From Pseudorhizobium banfieldiae (GTDB taxonomy: Bacteria > Pseudomonadota > Alphaproteobacteria > Rhizobiales > Rhizobiaceae): a stretch of 64,000 nt of DNA. Positions 28,972-37,170 of the stretch are shown here, in pieces (position 1 is the stretch's first letter; the number at the start of each line of letters is the position of its first letter). Made by a program: the position numbers and the translations under genes. The stretch is taken from NCBI RefSeq assembly GCF_000967425.1, contig NZ_FO082820.1, forward strand, positions 496,001 through 560,000. The letters run 5' to 3'. Below the pieces are notes generated by a model. The model was given only the letters and a program-made list of their open reading frames with translations, did not search any database and was not told the origin of the DNA.

Positions 28972-29235
28972 ACTCGCCCCTTTTCATCTCACCTGACAAG
29001 GGACGGTTTTACATGGTCCGGGTTAATGGCTGATTGCGTCGTCCAGGAGCTTCATGCGCCGGGAGAGACAACATCCCCGAATTTGTGGAGGTCTGCCCTT
29101 AGAGGCTTGATCGGAATTAACAATCAGGTCACTACTTGCACGGAAAAAGTCACGTCCGCGGGCGAATTTCGCCACAATCCGGAGACTATCTTGCGCCTCT
29201 ATCAAGCCTGTATGATTTGCCTGAAAGTCCCCACC

Positions 29236-29496
29236 ATGCGCTTCCTGATTGCTGCCCTGCTCGGAACTGCCAGTCTCCTCTCGCCGCTGAGCGGTTTCGC
29301 GCAGAGTTCGGACGTGGAAGCCACCATCCAGTCGGTGGATCTCAACGACCTGACGCTGACACTGGATGACGGCAAGACCTACAAGGTTCCGGAGGAGTTC
29401 AATTTCGAGGGCTTGGAGTCCGGTGTAAAGGTACTGGTCTTCTACACCGAAGTCGATGGCAGCCGCGTGGTGGATGATCTGGAGATCGTCCAGTAG
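29236..29496 (+). CDS. Small secreted DUF1344 protein
   Basis: Protein of 86 residues with a signal peptide (MRFLIAALLGTASLLSPLSG, cut after FAQ) and a mature DUF1344 domain (ATIQSVDLNDLTLTLDDGKTY, in parts), a family common in Rhizobiales and without a known function. The ATG at 29236 was preferred to a long upstream frame because it gives the signal peptide directly. It ends 1 nt before the convergent phosphatase gene. Confidence 0.85.
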   Translation: MRFLIAALLGTASLLSPLSGFAQSSDVEATIQSVDLNDLTLTLDDGKTYKVPEEFNFEGLESGVKVLVFYTEVDGSRVVDDLEIVQ

Positions 29497-29497
29497 G

Positions 29498-30085
29498 TCA
29501 GTGCCAGCCGAGGCTGCCTGCATCCAAGTCCACTTTTAGGATCTTGTCCTGTGGGACGTTCATCTTTGCCGCTTCCTCTTCGGTGGTATCTGCCACCAAT
29601 CGGAAGATGGATCTTACGACGCCGCCGTGCGTGACGCAGATCGTCGGCCGGTCGAGTGATTTCAGCCAGGCACCGACCCGCCAGGAGAGAATTTCATAGC
29701 TCTCGGCATCCGTGCCCGGCGGAATGAAGTTCCACTTTTGCGCATCTCTCGCCAGCAGTCGTTCCGGTGCGAAATCGTGCACCTCTGCCAGCGTATGGCC
29801 TTCCCAATCCCCGAAGGAAAGTTCGAGCAGTCGCTCGTCCGTACGGTAGGCGGATGGGTCGAGCCGCATTGCGGTCCGCAGCCGTTCCATTGTCTCCCGC
29901 GTACGGGAAAGGGGGCTAGCAACGAAGTCGTAGGAGGACGGATCTCCGATCATGTCCAGGAGAACCCGCCCGTTGCGGGTCGCCTGAGAACGACCGCGCT
30001 CGTTTAGCGCAATGTCCTTTTGTCCCTGGAGGCGCCCTTCGGCGTTCCAGTCCGTCTGGCCGTGGCGGACCATGTAGATGAGCAC
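29498..30085 (-). CDS. Histidine phosphatase family protein (phosphoglycerate-mutase-like)
   Basis: Protein of 195 residues starting with GTG. The phospho-histidine motif VRHGQTDWNAEGR is at residues 6-18, a second arginine in SPLSRTRETMERL, and the second catalytic His in CVTHGGVVRS near residue 150. Members are phosphoglycerate mutases or broad phosphatases (sugar phosphates, alpha-ribazole phosphate); the substrate is not clear. It lies 18 nt downstream of fabI in the same direction, so the two may be co-transcribed. Confidence 0.9.
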   Translation of the reverse strand: MLIYMVRHGQTDWNAEGRLQGQKDIALNERGRSQATRNGRVLLDMIGDPSSYDFVASPLSRTRETMERLRTAMRLDPSAYRTDERLLELSFGDWEGHTLAEVHDFAPERLLARDAQKWNFIPPGTDAESYEILSWRVGAWLKSLDRPTICVTHGGVVRSIFRLVADTTEEEAAKMNVPQDKILKVDLDAGSLGWH

Positions 30086-30103
30086 GGCCTTCGTTCCCTG
30101 GCG

Positions 30104-30922
30104 TCAATCCTTGATGACGGAGATGTCCGGAGCATCGACGGCTTTCATGCCGACGACATGATAACCGCTGTCGGCATGGTGGACTTCGCCGGTAACCGAG
30201 CGCGACAGGTCGGACAGCAGGTAAAGGCCGACATCGCCCACTTCCTCGATGGTGACCGTGCGACGCAATGGTGCGTTGTACTCGTTCCACTTCAAGATGT
30301 AGCGGAAGTCGCCGATGCCGGAGGCAGCCAGCGTTTTGATTGGGCCTGCCGAAATGGCATTGACGCGGATATTCTTGGGGCCGAGATCGACCGCCAGATA
30401 CTTCACGCTCGCCTCCAGTGCCGCCTTCGCCACGCCCATGACGTTGTAGTTCGGCATGACCTTCTCGGCGCCGTAATAGGTCAGGGTCAGCATGGAGCCG
30501 CCGTCTGACATCAACTTTTCGGCGCGTCGCGCCACCGATGTGAATGAATAGACGGAGATCCGCATCGTCTTGTCGAAATTGTCGGCCGTGGTGTCGACGT
30601 AGCGCCCAGTCAGTTCATCCTTGTCGGAAAAGCCGATGGCGTGAACGAGGAAATCGATCTTCCCCCACAGCTTTTCAATCTCCGCGAATGCGGCGTCGAT
30701 GCTTGCTTCGTCGCCGACATCACAGTCGCCGGCAACCACGGCGCCGATCTCTGCGGCAAGCGGTTCGACCCGCTTGCGAAGGGCATCGCCCTGATAGGTG
30801 AAGGCGACCTCGCCTCCCTGTGCGTGGATGGCCTTAGCAATGCCCCAAGCGATCGAGCGGTTGTTGGCGACGCCCATAATGACGCCGCGCTTGCCTGCCA
30901 TGAGGCCTGAAGCCTGAACCAT
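30104..30922 (-). CDS. fabI: Enoyl-[acyl-carrier-protein] reductase (NADH), FabI
   Basis: Protein of 272 residues catalysing the last step of each fatty-acid elongation cycle. The dinucleotide-binding GVANNRSIAWGIAKAIHAQG is the FabI variant of the SDR motif, and the catalytic Tyr/Lys pair is seen in YNVMGVAKAALEASVKYLA. GPIKTLAASGI is the substrate-loop region where triclosan-type inhibitors act in the family. Located upstream of the phosphatase gene and preceded by a 146-bp leader with repeats. Confidence 0.96.
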   Translation of the reverse strand: MVQASGLMAGKRGVIMGVANNRSIAWGIAKAIHAQGGEVAFTYQGDALRKRVEPLAAEIGAVVAGDCDVGDEASIDAAFAEIEKLWGKIDFLVHAIGFSDKDELTGRYVDTTADNFDKTMRISVYSFTSVARRAEKLMSDGGSMLTLTYYGAEKVMPNYNVMGVAKAALEASVKYLAVDLGPKNIRVNAISAGPIKTLAASGIGDFRYILKWNEYNAPLRRTVTIEEVGDVGLYLLSDLSRSVTGEVHHADSGYHVVGMKAVDAPDISVIKD

Positions 30923-30968
30923 GCTGTGTCCCCTGAGACCAAAGTCGAAACCTGAAAAAGTCAGGCCT

Positions 30969-30983
30969 GCCTATGGCATAGGC
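30969..30983. repeat. Inverted repeat and direct repeat upstream of fabI
   Basis: GCCTAT-GGC-ATAGGC has 6-bp arms and lies 47-61 nt before the fabI start. Immediately beyond, GTTCAACCGTTCAA holds two copies of GTTCAA. Position suggests a regulator site (inference). Confidence 0.35.
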
Positions 30984-31068
30984 GGTTCAACCGTTCAAGT
31001 TGACTTGGATCATCTCATGTAGCCACGCGTAACAAAGAGTGCATGGCAAGGGGATGGGCCAACCAGGA

Positions 31069-32217
31069 TCAGACGTAGAGGCCCTCGCGCATGTGCCGCA
31101 TGAGGTCCGTCACCTTCGCGTCGGGTTTTTCCCACAGCATCACCCGCAGTTCGACGACCAGCTTGCCGCGACTACCCTCGCCATTGGCAAGCCCGAGCTC
31201 TTCCAGTTCGATCGCCCGATCCGACCCCGACCATGGTGGGACGGTGATCTGCCTCGGTCCCTCAGGCGTCTCGACCTGGGTTTCGGTTCCGAGTACGGCG
31301 TCCTCGAGCGAGATCGGCATGATGGTGTGGATATCGTATCCCTCGACCCGGAACTTCGCGTCGGTGACCAGCTTGAGGGTCACGAGCAGGTCGCCGCGCA
31401 GCATGCCCGGCACCTTCAGTCCCTGGCCCTTCAGGCGCGCAACATGGCCGGCGGTCATGCCGGGCTCGAGCCGGAAGTGAACTTCGCGATCCTCCGGAAG
31501 CTTGATCGCCACCCAGCTCTGCTTCAGAAGTTCTTCGAGGGAAACATGCGCTTCGACGGCATGATCCGGCGCCTTTTCCGGCGGAGCATTCACCCCGCGA
31601 ATGCGGCGGACGAGTGACGCGATGAGATCAACCGCCTGCACGGGCAGCGGCCGCGGCTCCGGCGCGATATTGCCGCCTTCCGATGGATTTTTGTCCGTTC
31701 CGGCAGCCGAACCCGAGGAGAAAGATGAAGGTTGGGGCTGAGCCTTTCCGCTTGCCTCGCTGTCCTGCCTCGTCCGGCCTTCGTCGGCGCTCGCACCTGC
31801 CTCCTTCGCGGCGCCGAATATCCGTTCGACCATGTCTTCGGCAGCTTCCGTCTCGGGCGCTGCCGCCTTGGCATTCGCCTGGGCCTGCGCGCGCTGGGCA
31901 TTGGCCCGTGCGAGCTCCTCCATGACCTTCTCGGCATTCGCCTTGGCCGCCTTGGCGCGCTCGGCAGCTTCGCGTGCAGCCTGGCGCTGCTGCAGGATCG
32001 TTTGGTGGGCATCGACGGCGCGGTCGTAGCGCTTGCGGCGATCAGGATCCTTCAGAACCTCATAGGCGCGGCCGACTTCCGCAAAACGGCTCGAAGCGCC
32101 CGGATCACTTTGATTGTGGTCGGGATGGACGGATTTGGCCTTCGAACGCCAGGCAGCCTTGATCTCGTCTGCATCGGCATTTCGTTGCACACCAAGAACA
32201 GAGTACGGATCACGCAT
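31069..32217 (-). CDS. J-domain co-chaperone (CbpA-like DnaJ C-terminal protein)
   Basis: Protein of 382 residues. The N-terminal J domain (DPYSVLGVQRNADADEIKAAW, HPDHNQ motif near residue 32) stimulates the Hsp70 DnaK ATPase. An alanine/lysine/glutamate-rich helical linker follows at about 75-130, then a low-complexity region, then two DnaJ C-terminal substrate-binding beta domains (VHFRLEPGMTAGHVARLKG, PGMLRGDLLVTL). There is no cysteine-rich zinc finger, as in CbpA and class II J proteins. Monocistronic; the 183-bp stretch upstream holds no gene. Confidence 0.9.
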   Translation of the reverse strand: MRDPYSVLGVQRNADADEIKAAWRSKAKSVHPDHNQSDPGASSRFAEVGRAYEVLKDPDRRKRYDRAVDAHQTILQQRQAAREAAERAKAAKANAEKVMEELARANAQRAQAQANAKAAAPETEAAEDMVERIFGAAKEAGASADEGRTRQDSEASGKAQPQPSSFSSGSAAGTDKNPSEGGNIAPEPRPLPVQAVDLIASLVRRIRGVNAPPEKAPDHAVEAHVSLEELLKQSWVAIKLPEDREVHFRLEPGMTAGHVARLKGQGLKVPGMLRGDLLVTLKLVTDAKFRVEGYDIHTIMPISLEDAVLGTETQVETPEGPRQITVPPWSGSDRAIELEELGLANGEGSRGKLVVELRVMLWEKPDAKVTDLMRHMREGLYV

Positions 32218-32400
32218 GAAATGACCACCGGTTCAAAGAATGGCGTATCCCACGATGCGTGGCCCCGCCTGTTATAACGACAACAACGTTCACGGAGTCG
32301 ACCGGTTCCTTTCCCGGTGTCTCCGCGGTACTGAAGGTTATCAGGACAATTGTGAATCAGTGGTTACGCGTGCCGTGCAGGGTGCCGGACAGTTAAAATT

Positions 32401-32853
32401 CTACTGACGATCGAAAGCAGTCAGCAACCAGTCGCCCCGACCCGTCATGCATGCCTGGCCGGAGAACATCGCTATTCCCTCGTAGGAGTGACGGGTGGTC
32501 TTGAAGTCGCGGCAGACACGGCCTGCATTCCGCGCTTCCTTGATGGTCGATACCACGCCTGCGCTGCCGGTGGCCGTGTTTGCCCAGGGCAGTGGCGTAT
32601 CGCCGACCTTGGCAAGATCGGCCGATGTCACGGCGTTGCGGACGGTCGCCTCGTCCGACAGGACGTCTTCTGATCCGCTGCGTGGCACGGTTCCCGTCGA
32701 AATGGAGCGGTCGACCTTCGATGCGCTGCCGAGCAGGTCGAGACTGCTGGTACATGAGGTCGAGGAAAGAGCGATCGATATCAGGGCGAACGCATGCGTA
32801 CTTGTTCGGACCAGCCACTTTGAGCGCTTGTTCGACTTTGCTATCAGTACCAC
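32401..32853 (-). CDS. RT0821/Lpp0805-type surface protein, probable lipoprotein
   Basis: Protein of 150 residues. A basic N-terminus and hydrophobic stretch ([14 protein letters not shown]) could be a signal peptide with a weak lipobox ending in Cys. The body carries short motifs of the RT0821/Lpp0805 surface-antigen family ([23 protein letters not shown]). Function unknown; the family is outer-membrane-associated in Rickettsia and rhizobia. The GTG at 32853 has AGGA about 7 nt upstream. A much longer frame continues through the divergent pdxH gene and is a shadow. Confidence 0.7.
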   Translation of the reverse strand: MVLIAKSNKRSKWLVRTSTHAFALISIALSSTSCTSSLDLLGSASKVDRSISTGTVPRSGSEDVLSDEATVRNAVTSADLAKVGDTPLPWANTATGSAGVVSTIKEARNAGRVCRDFKTTRHSYEGIAMFSGQACMTGRGDWLLTAFDRQ

Positions 32854-32914
32854 CTTGCGTCCTGTCCGGGCTGAGTCACGGGCAAATTCACCAGTCGGGA
32901 GTGTTTTAGTCAAT

Positions 32915-33535
32915 ATGTCTGAGAGTGGGTTAACAACGAGTGACTTCACCGAAGAACACGAGCCTTTTGCCCTGTTCGGCAAATGGCTGAAGGAAGCGGA
33001 GACGTCCGAGCTGAATGATCCGACGGCCGTGGCGCTCGCCACGGTGGACGACCATGGCATGCCCAACGTGCGTATGGTCCTGCTGAAGGGATACGACGCG
33101 CAGGGCTTCGTCTTCTACACCAACTTCGAAAGCCAGAAGGGTCGCGAAATCCTTGGCCAGAAGAAGGCGGCAATGTGCTTCCACTGGAAGTCCCTGCGTC
33201 GGCAGGTGAGGCTGAGGGGCGAGGTCGAGGTGGTGACCGACGCCGAGGCCGACGCCTACTACGCAACCCGTCCCCGCGGCAGCCGGATCGGAGCCTGGGC
33301 GTCGAAACAGTCCCGGCCTCTCGAAGGTCGGTTCGCGCTGGAAAAGGCCGTGGCTGAGTTCACGGCCCGATATGCAATCGGAGAGATCCCGCGCCCGGCG
33401 CACTGGTCCGGCTTCCGTATCAAGCCCGTTTCCATCGAATTTTGGCACGACCGCCCCTTCCGCCTGCATGACCGGATCGAGTTCCGGCGTCCCTCTCCCG
33501 AAGGCGCCTGGGAAAAGGTCAGGATGTATCCCTGA
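32915..33535 (+). CDS. pdxH: Pyridoxamine/pyridoxine 5'-phosphate oxidase
   Basis: FMN enzyme of 206 residues making pyridoxal 5'-phosphate, the cofactor of threonine synthase (53853) and many other enzymes. Motifs are [33 protein letters not shown] and the C-terminal signature [15 protein letters not shown] (in parts). The start ATG at 32915 gives the family length; only a distant GGGAG is seen upstream. It is divergent from the surface lipoprotein and ends 2 nt before the convergent deacetylase gene. Confidence 0.96.
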   Translation: MSESGLTTSDFTEEHEPFALFGKWLKEAETSELNDPTAVALATVDDHGMPNVRMVLLKGYDAQGFVFYTNFESQKGREILGQKKAAMCFHWKSLRRQVRLRGEVEVVTDAEADAYYATRPRGSRIGAWASKQSRPLEGRFALEKAVAEFTARYAIGEIPRPAHWSGFRIKPVSIEFWHDRPFRLHDRIEFRRPSPEGAWEKVRMYP

Positions 33536-33537
33536 TC

Positions 33538-34590
33538 CTAACGCATCAGCTTGAAGGGAATGCCGGAAGCCAGCGCCGACACGTAGCGGGGACGCTGGAA
33601 GTGCCCGTTCAGGGAGATCCGGGGCAGGGCGGTCAGCCGGCCTGCTGAGCTTTCGTCGATCGTCCCGGGCTGCGTCGTGACCGCTACCTCGAAGCCGACC
33701 TCCCGTGCTATCTCCGTGTCCCGCTCAGTCACGGCAGCTGGAAATCCATAAGGATAGGCGAAGGCACGGGGGCGCTTGCCCGCGAGCGTCTCGAGCCAGT
33801 CCGCCGATTGCTCCAGCTCGCGGCGCGCCTCGTCCGTCGGAAGCCGGGCTACGTTGCGATGGCTGATTGTGTGGGCGCCCGGGGATGCTAGGGGATGCGA
33901 CGCGATCTGTCGAAGTTCGTCGCAACTCATGACGAGATCACCGGTGATCTTCAGCGGATCGATCCCATGCTCGCGCGCAAGCCCATCGATCCGGGCAACC
34001 GCGACGTCCTCGGGCTCGGTCTCGACGAAACGTGCGAAGCGATCGAAGGCCTGCAGCTTTTGTGGCTCCGTGGAAAGGTCGAGCCTTTCGTCGCCCTGGC
34101 CGAAATCAAACCGAAGTGTGTCGTTGCAAGTGAGAAGACGTCCGAGCGTCTCCCACCAGAGCGTATGGGTGCGCTCGCAAAACCCGCGGGTGAAGAAGAT
34201 GGTGAAGGGAACGCCATGCCGCTCGAAGACCGGCAGCGCGTGCTCCGCATTGTTGCGATAGCCGTCGTCAAGGGTAAAGACTGCGAACGGCCGCAGGCCC
34301 CGCGACCGCAACCGCGCAGCAACCTCATCCAGGCGAATGAACTCATACCCATCCTCTCGGAGCTGCGCGATCGCCTGATCGAGGAATTCGGGGGTGACTT
34401 CCAGATGCCTGTTGGCGGCAAAGGACGAGGCGTCTGCCGGGCGGACGTGGTGCAGCGTGAAAATCGCACCACGGCCCCTGGCCCGCCCGATGGCTCCGGC
34501 CCGTGAGAGCAGCGCCGCTGCCTCGAGTGCGCCGGCAATAGCCAATCGCTTGCCTCGTCGCTTCAGCAGCGCCTTCAACCGCATATTCAT
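33538..34590 (-). CDS. Polysaccharide deacetylase family protein (NodB fold)
   Basis: Protein of 350 residues of carbohydrate esterase family 4. The metal triad is visible: TLDDGY, and HTISH in SPGAHTISHRN. Further motifs are VPFTIFFTRGF and FAYPYG. It should remove N-acetyl groups from a polysaccharide or cell-surface glycan; no membrane segment beyond the basic/hydrophobic N-terminus (LAIAGALEAAALLS) is evident. I chose the ATG at 34590 (GGGCGGG about 9 nt upstream) over a frame 9 codons longer. The neighbouring polysaccharide genes one would expect are absent. Confidence 0.88.
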   Translation of the reverse strand: MNMRLKALLKRRGKRLAIAGALEAAALLSRAGAIGRARGRGAIFTLHHVRPADASSFAANRHLEVTPEFLDQAIAQLREDGYEFIRLDEVAARLRSRGLRPFAVFTLDDGYRNNAEHALPVFERHGVPFTIFFTRGFCERTHTLWWETLGRLLTCNDTLRFDFGQGDERLDLSTEPQKLQAFDRFARFVETEPEDVAVARIDGLAREHGIDPLKITGDLVMSCDELRQIASHPLASPGAHTISHRNVARLPTDEARRELEQSADWLETLAGKRPRAFAYPYGFPAAVTERDTEIAREVGFEVAVTTQPGTIDESSAGRLTALPRISLNGHFQRPRYVSALASGIPFKLMR

Positions 34591-34644
34591 AGATATGGAC
34601 CCGCCCCGTTGCCCCACCTGCCGGAGAAGTTAGACGGGATTGTC

Positions 34645-34779
34645 TTAATCGTTACTGAACCCGTTATCGGGCATTGGCCGCTCGTATCGGACGGAAAAGC
34701 CGATCACGTCTGAGTAGAAGGCGCGGCTCGTTCGCCAATCCGAGACGGCGAGTTCCGGAACCAGGGCGTTTGCCGCCAA
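34645..34779 (-). pseudogene. Truncated VOC (glyoxalase/bleomycin-resistance-like) gene remnant
   Basis: Directly downstream of tldD a 44-codon frame starting TTG reads LVPELAVSDWRTSRAFYSD, VIGFSVRYERP, then PMPDNGFSND and TAA. This is the opening beta-alpha-beta segment of a vicinal-oxygen-chelate protein, including the SDW...SRAFYSDVIGF signature, but full members are about 110-130 residues. The rest is not found in any frame before the deacetylase gene, so the sequence appears to be a 3'-deleted relic. No ribosome site is seen. A short real protein is possible but unlikely. Confidence 0.65.
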
Positions 34780-34783
34780 CGCT

Positions 34784-36199
34784 CTAAGTCCGCGTGCCGC
34801 CGACCGTGACCTGGTCCATGCGGAGATGCGGCTGGCCGACGCCCACGGGTACCCATTGCCCTGCCTTGCCGCAATTGCCGATGCCGGTGTCGAGCTTGCT
34901 ATCGTTGCCGACCATCGAAACGCGCTTCATGGCCTCAGGCCCGTTGCCGATCAGCATGGCGCCCTTGATGGCCGGGCCGATCCTGCCGTTCTCGATCATG
35001 TAGGCCTCGGTGCAGCCAAAGACGAACTTGCCGGAGGTGATGTCCACCTGCCCGCCGCCGAAGGAGACCGCATAGATACCCTTCTTGACGGAGGCGATGA
35101 TTTCTTCAGGCGTCTTGTCGCCGCCCAGCATGTACGTGTTGGTCATACGCGGCATGGGCACATGCGCATAACCCTGGCGGCGCCCGTTACCGGTCGGCAT
35201 CATGCCCATCAACCGGGCATTCTGCCGGTCCTGCATGTAGCCGACGAGCTTGCCGTTCTCGATCAGGACGTTGTAGCCGGAGGGGGTCCCTTCGTCGTCG
35301 ATGGTGATGGAGCCGCGGCGGTTGTCGATCGTGCCGTCATCGACGACGGTCACGCCGGGTGCGGCGACCATTTCGCCGAGCAGTCCGGCGAAGGCGGAGG
35401 TTTTCTTGCGGTTGAAGTCGCCTTCCAGCCCATGGCCGACGGCCTCGTGCAGCATCACACCCGGCCACCCGTTGCCAAGCACGACATCCATGGTGCCTGC
35501 GGGTGCCTCGATGGCTTCAAGATTGACCAATGCCTGCCGGAGCGCCTCGTCGGCGCCTGTCTTCCAATTGCCGCTGGCAACGAAGTCACCGAAGCCCATG
35601 CGACCGCCGGTGCCGAAGGAGCCCGATTCCTGCCGGTCGCCATCACCCACCACGACGGAAATGTTGACCCGCGTCATCGGCCGGATGTCCTGCACCCGGT
35701 GGCCGTCGGCGCGCAGGATGTCGACCACCTGCCAGCTGGCGGAAGCCGTGGCCGTCACCTGCCGGACCTTCGGATCCTTGCCCCTCAGATAGGTGTCGAT
35801 CTCCGTCAGGAGCTTCACCTTCTCCTCGAAGCTCGGCTGGCCGATGGGGTTCTCGTCGCCATAGTATTTCTTGTTGGTCCGCTGCGGTGCCGCGGCATAG
35901 GAGCCGGAATAGCCGGCCGTGACTGCCCGCACCGCATCGGCTGCGCGTGATAGGGCCGCCGCTGACAGTTCGCCCGCATGCGCATAGCCAACCGATTCCC
36001 CCGCAACGGCACGAAGCCCGAAGCCCTGGTCGGTGTTGAAGCTCCCGCCTTTCAGCCGGCCGTTGTCGAAGGTGAGCGATTCCGCCTGTGCATGTTCCAC
36101 GAACAACTCGCCGTCATCGGCAGCCGAAAGGGTTTCGGAGAGAATGCGGCGCAGCCTTGCCTCGTCGCAGTCGAAAAGGCTCAAGAGGTCGGTGTTCAT
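34784..36199 (-). CDS. tldD: Metalloprotease TldD
   Basis: Protein of 471 residues. Works with TldE/PmbA (not in the window) as a zinc peptidase maturing microcin B17 and degrading the CcdA antitoxin in E. coli. The zinc motif HEAVGH is in MLHEAVGHGLEGDF, preceded by the N-terminal substrate domain; FGGGQVDITSGKFVFGC is typical of the C-terminal half (read in parts). GGGAG lies 9 nt before the ATG. Its stop is followed at once by a VOC gene remnant. Confidence 0.95.
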   Translation of the reverse strand: MNTDLLSLFDCDEARLRRILSETLSAADDGELFVEHAQAESLTFDNGRLKGGSFNTDQGFGLRAVAGESVGYAHAGELSAAALSRAADAVRAVTAGYSGSYAAAPQRTNKKYYGDENPIGQPSFEEKVKLLTEIDTYLRGKDPKVRQVTATASASWQVVDILRADGHRVQDIRPMTRVNISVVVGDGDRQESGSFGTGGRMGFGDFVASGNWKTGADEALRQALVNLEAIEAPAGTMDVVLGNGWPGVMLHEAVGHGLEGDFNRKKTSAFAGLLGEMVAAPGVTVVDDGTIDNRRGSITIDDEGTPSGYNVLIENGKLVGYMQDRQNARLMGMMPTGNGRRQGYAHVPMPRMTNTYMLGGDKTPEEIIASVKKGIYAVSFGGGQVDITSGKFVFGCTEAYMIENGRIGPAIKGAMLIGNGPEAMKRVSMVGNDSKLDTGIGNCGKAGQWVPVGVGQPHLRMDQVTVGGTRT

Positions 36200-36279
36200 C
36201 AGTAAATGCTCCCTTGCTCCCCGCGATGACAGGGAGCGTGTGAAACCGATGTAGGTCCGGCTATAGGCCGAAGCAAGGA

Positions 36280-36864
36280 TCAGGGCAGGGCGTCGTAGCC
36301 GGCGGCGAAGCCGGTCAACTCGATCGGTATGCCGACGCGGTCCTGGTCGACCGATTCCCGCAATGCGAAAACTGCGTTCTTGCCGGCCCGCAGAATGCGC
36401 ATCAGCTCGTCGTCGATCTCAACCTCCACATAGCAGCCCTCGGAAAAGCAGCGGGTGAAGTAGGCGCGGCCGATATTGTTGTTGTCGACGAAGAGCTCCA
36501 TGCCGTCCTTGAGCAGGACGCCGAGCGGTGCGAGGATGCGCAGGATCTTCGCCTTGCCGTCTGCGGTCTTCAGTACCACCACCGAAAGGCCGACTTCCGG
36601 CCGGTCATCGGCGATGACGTTCTGCATCAGCGCGCACTGTTCCGACGAGGCACCCGCAGGCCGGTCGCAAATGATCGACCATGCGCCGTGGTTGGAGCGC
36701 ACCGCGCCGGGCTGCTGCCTCGATGACGTCGGAACCCGATCTTCAGCGGAGGGCGCAGCCTCCGTGCCGGGCGCCGGTGCAGCAGGTTGCTGTGCCTGCG
36801 CGGAAAGCGTCGAGCCGGCAAGGACAGCAACGAGACAAGCGGCAATGATCGAGGAGCGACCCAT
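36280..36864 (-). CDS. Invasion-associated locus B (IalB) family protein
   Basis: Periplasmic or envelope protein of 194 residues. Signal peptide MGRSSIIAACLVAVLAGSTL with cleavage after SAQA, then a Pro/Ala-rich stretch and the IalB domain: GAWSIICDRPAGASSEQC, MQNVI near residue 80 and ACFSEGC-like TRCFSEGCYVEVEID, whose Cys pair may form a disulfide. IalB is an envelope protein needed for erythrocyte invasion in Bartonella; its role in free-living relatives is not known. I used the ATG at 36864, AGAGGG 4 nt upstream, because the frame extension lacks a signal peptide. Confidence 0.85.
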   Translation of the reverse strand: MGRSSIIAACLVAVLAGSTLSAQAQQPAAPAPGTEAAPSAEDRVPTSSRQQPGAVRSNHGAWSIICDRPAGASSEQCALMQNVIADDRPEVGLSVVVLKTADGKAKILRILAPLGVLLKDGMELFVDNNNIGRAYFTRCFSEGCYVEVEIDDELMRILRAGKNAVFALRESVDQDRVGIPIELTGFAAGYDALP

Positions 36865-37098
36865 AAAACCCTCTGGACAGCGAATCGGTGCGGCTATTCT
36901 TGGCGTTGCAGGCGCGAAATGAAAAGCCCCGACCTCTTCCCAATCGAGTGAGGCGAAAATGGGACTGGTGTCCCGAGGGAGGGAGGTGGCGCACCCGGAT
37001 TTTGTGCCAAAACCCGTGAGACTCTCGGCATTTGACGAAGCGCAAAAATGCCGCACGGCGTTTTCCCGCCAGATATTGCGGCGACCGTCAAACTGTGA

Positions 37099-37127
37099 TT
37101 GAAGCAGGTCACATAGCCTGGATTCTG
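37099..37127 (+). promoter_or_regulatory. Possible promoter of the cta operon
   Basis: TTGAAG and ATTCTG are separated by 17 nt and end 43 nt before the ctaC ATG. It is a pattern match only; the -10 is weak. The position would put transcription start just before the FNR-like box. Confidence 0.4.
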
Positions 37128-37136
37128 CGTTTGAGG

Positions 37137-37150
37137 TTGATCCAGATCAA
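37137..37150. promoter_or_regulatory. FNR/FixK-type anaerobox, TTGAT-N4-ATCAA
   Basis: TTGATCCAGATCAA fits the TTGAT-N4-ATCAA consensus of FnrN/FixK regulators exactly. It lies 20 nt upstream of the ctaC ATG, probably downstream of the promoter, a position usual for repression. That would lower aa3 oxidase when oxygen is scarce (inference). Confidence 0.6.
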
Positions 37151-37170
37151 ACGCCTGAGGAGAATTAGTG

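Larger units (their letters stand above)
36865..37170. other. Intergenic region between ialB and ctaC (306 bp)
   Basis: No gene is supported here. The region is the divergent leader of ialB and of the cytochrome oxidase operon. It holds a perfect TGTGA-N10-TCACA inverted repeat at 37094-37113, a putative promoter, and an FNR/FixK-type box near the ctaC start. The rest shows only weak A/T-rich stretches. Confidence 0.8.

Noticed and set aside
32854..33066. Long N-terminal extension of the surface lipoprotein into pdxH
   Set aside because: It would overlap the divergent, well-supported pdxH and remove the signal-like N-terminus.
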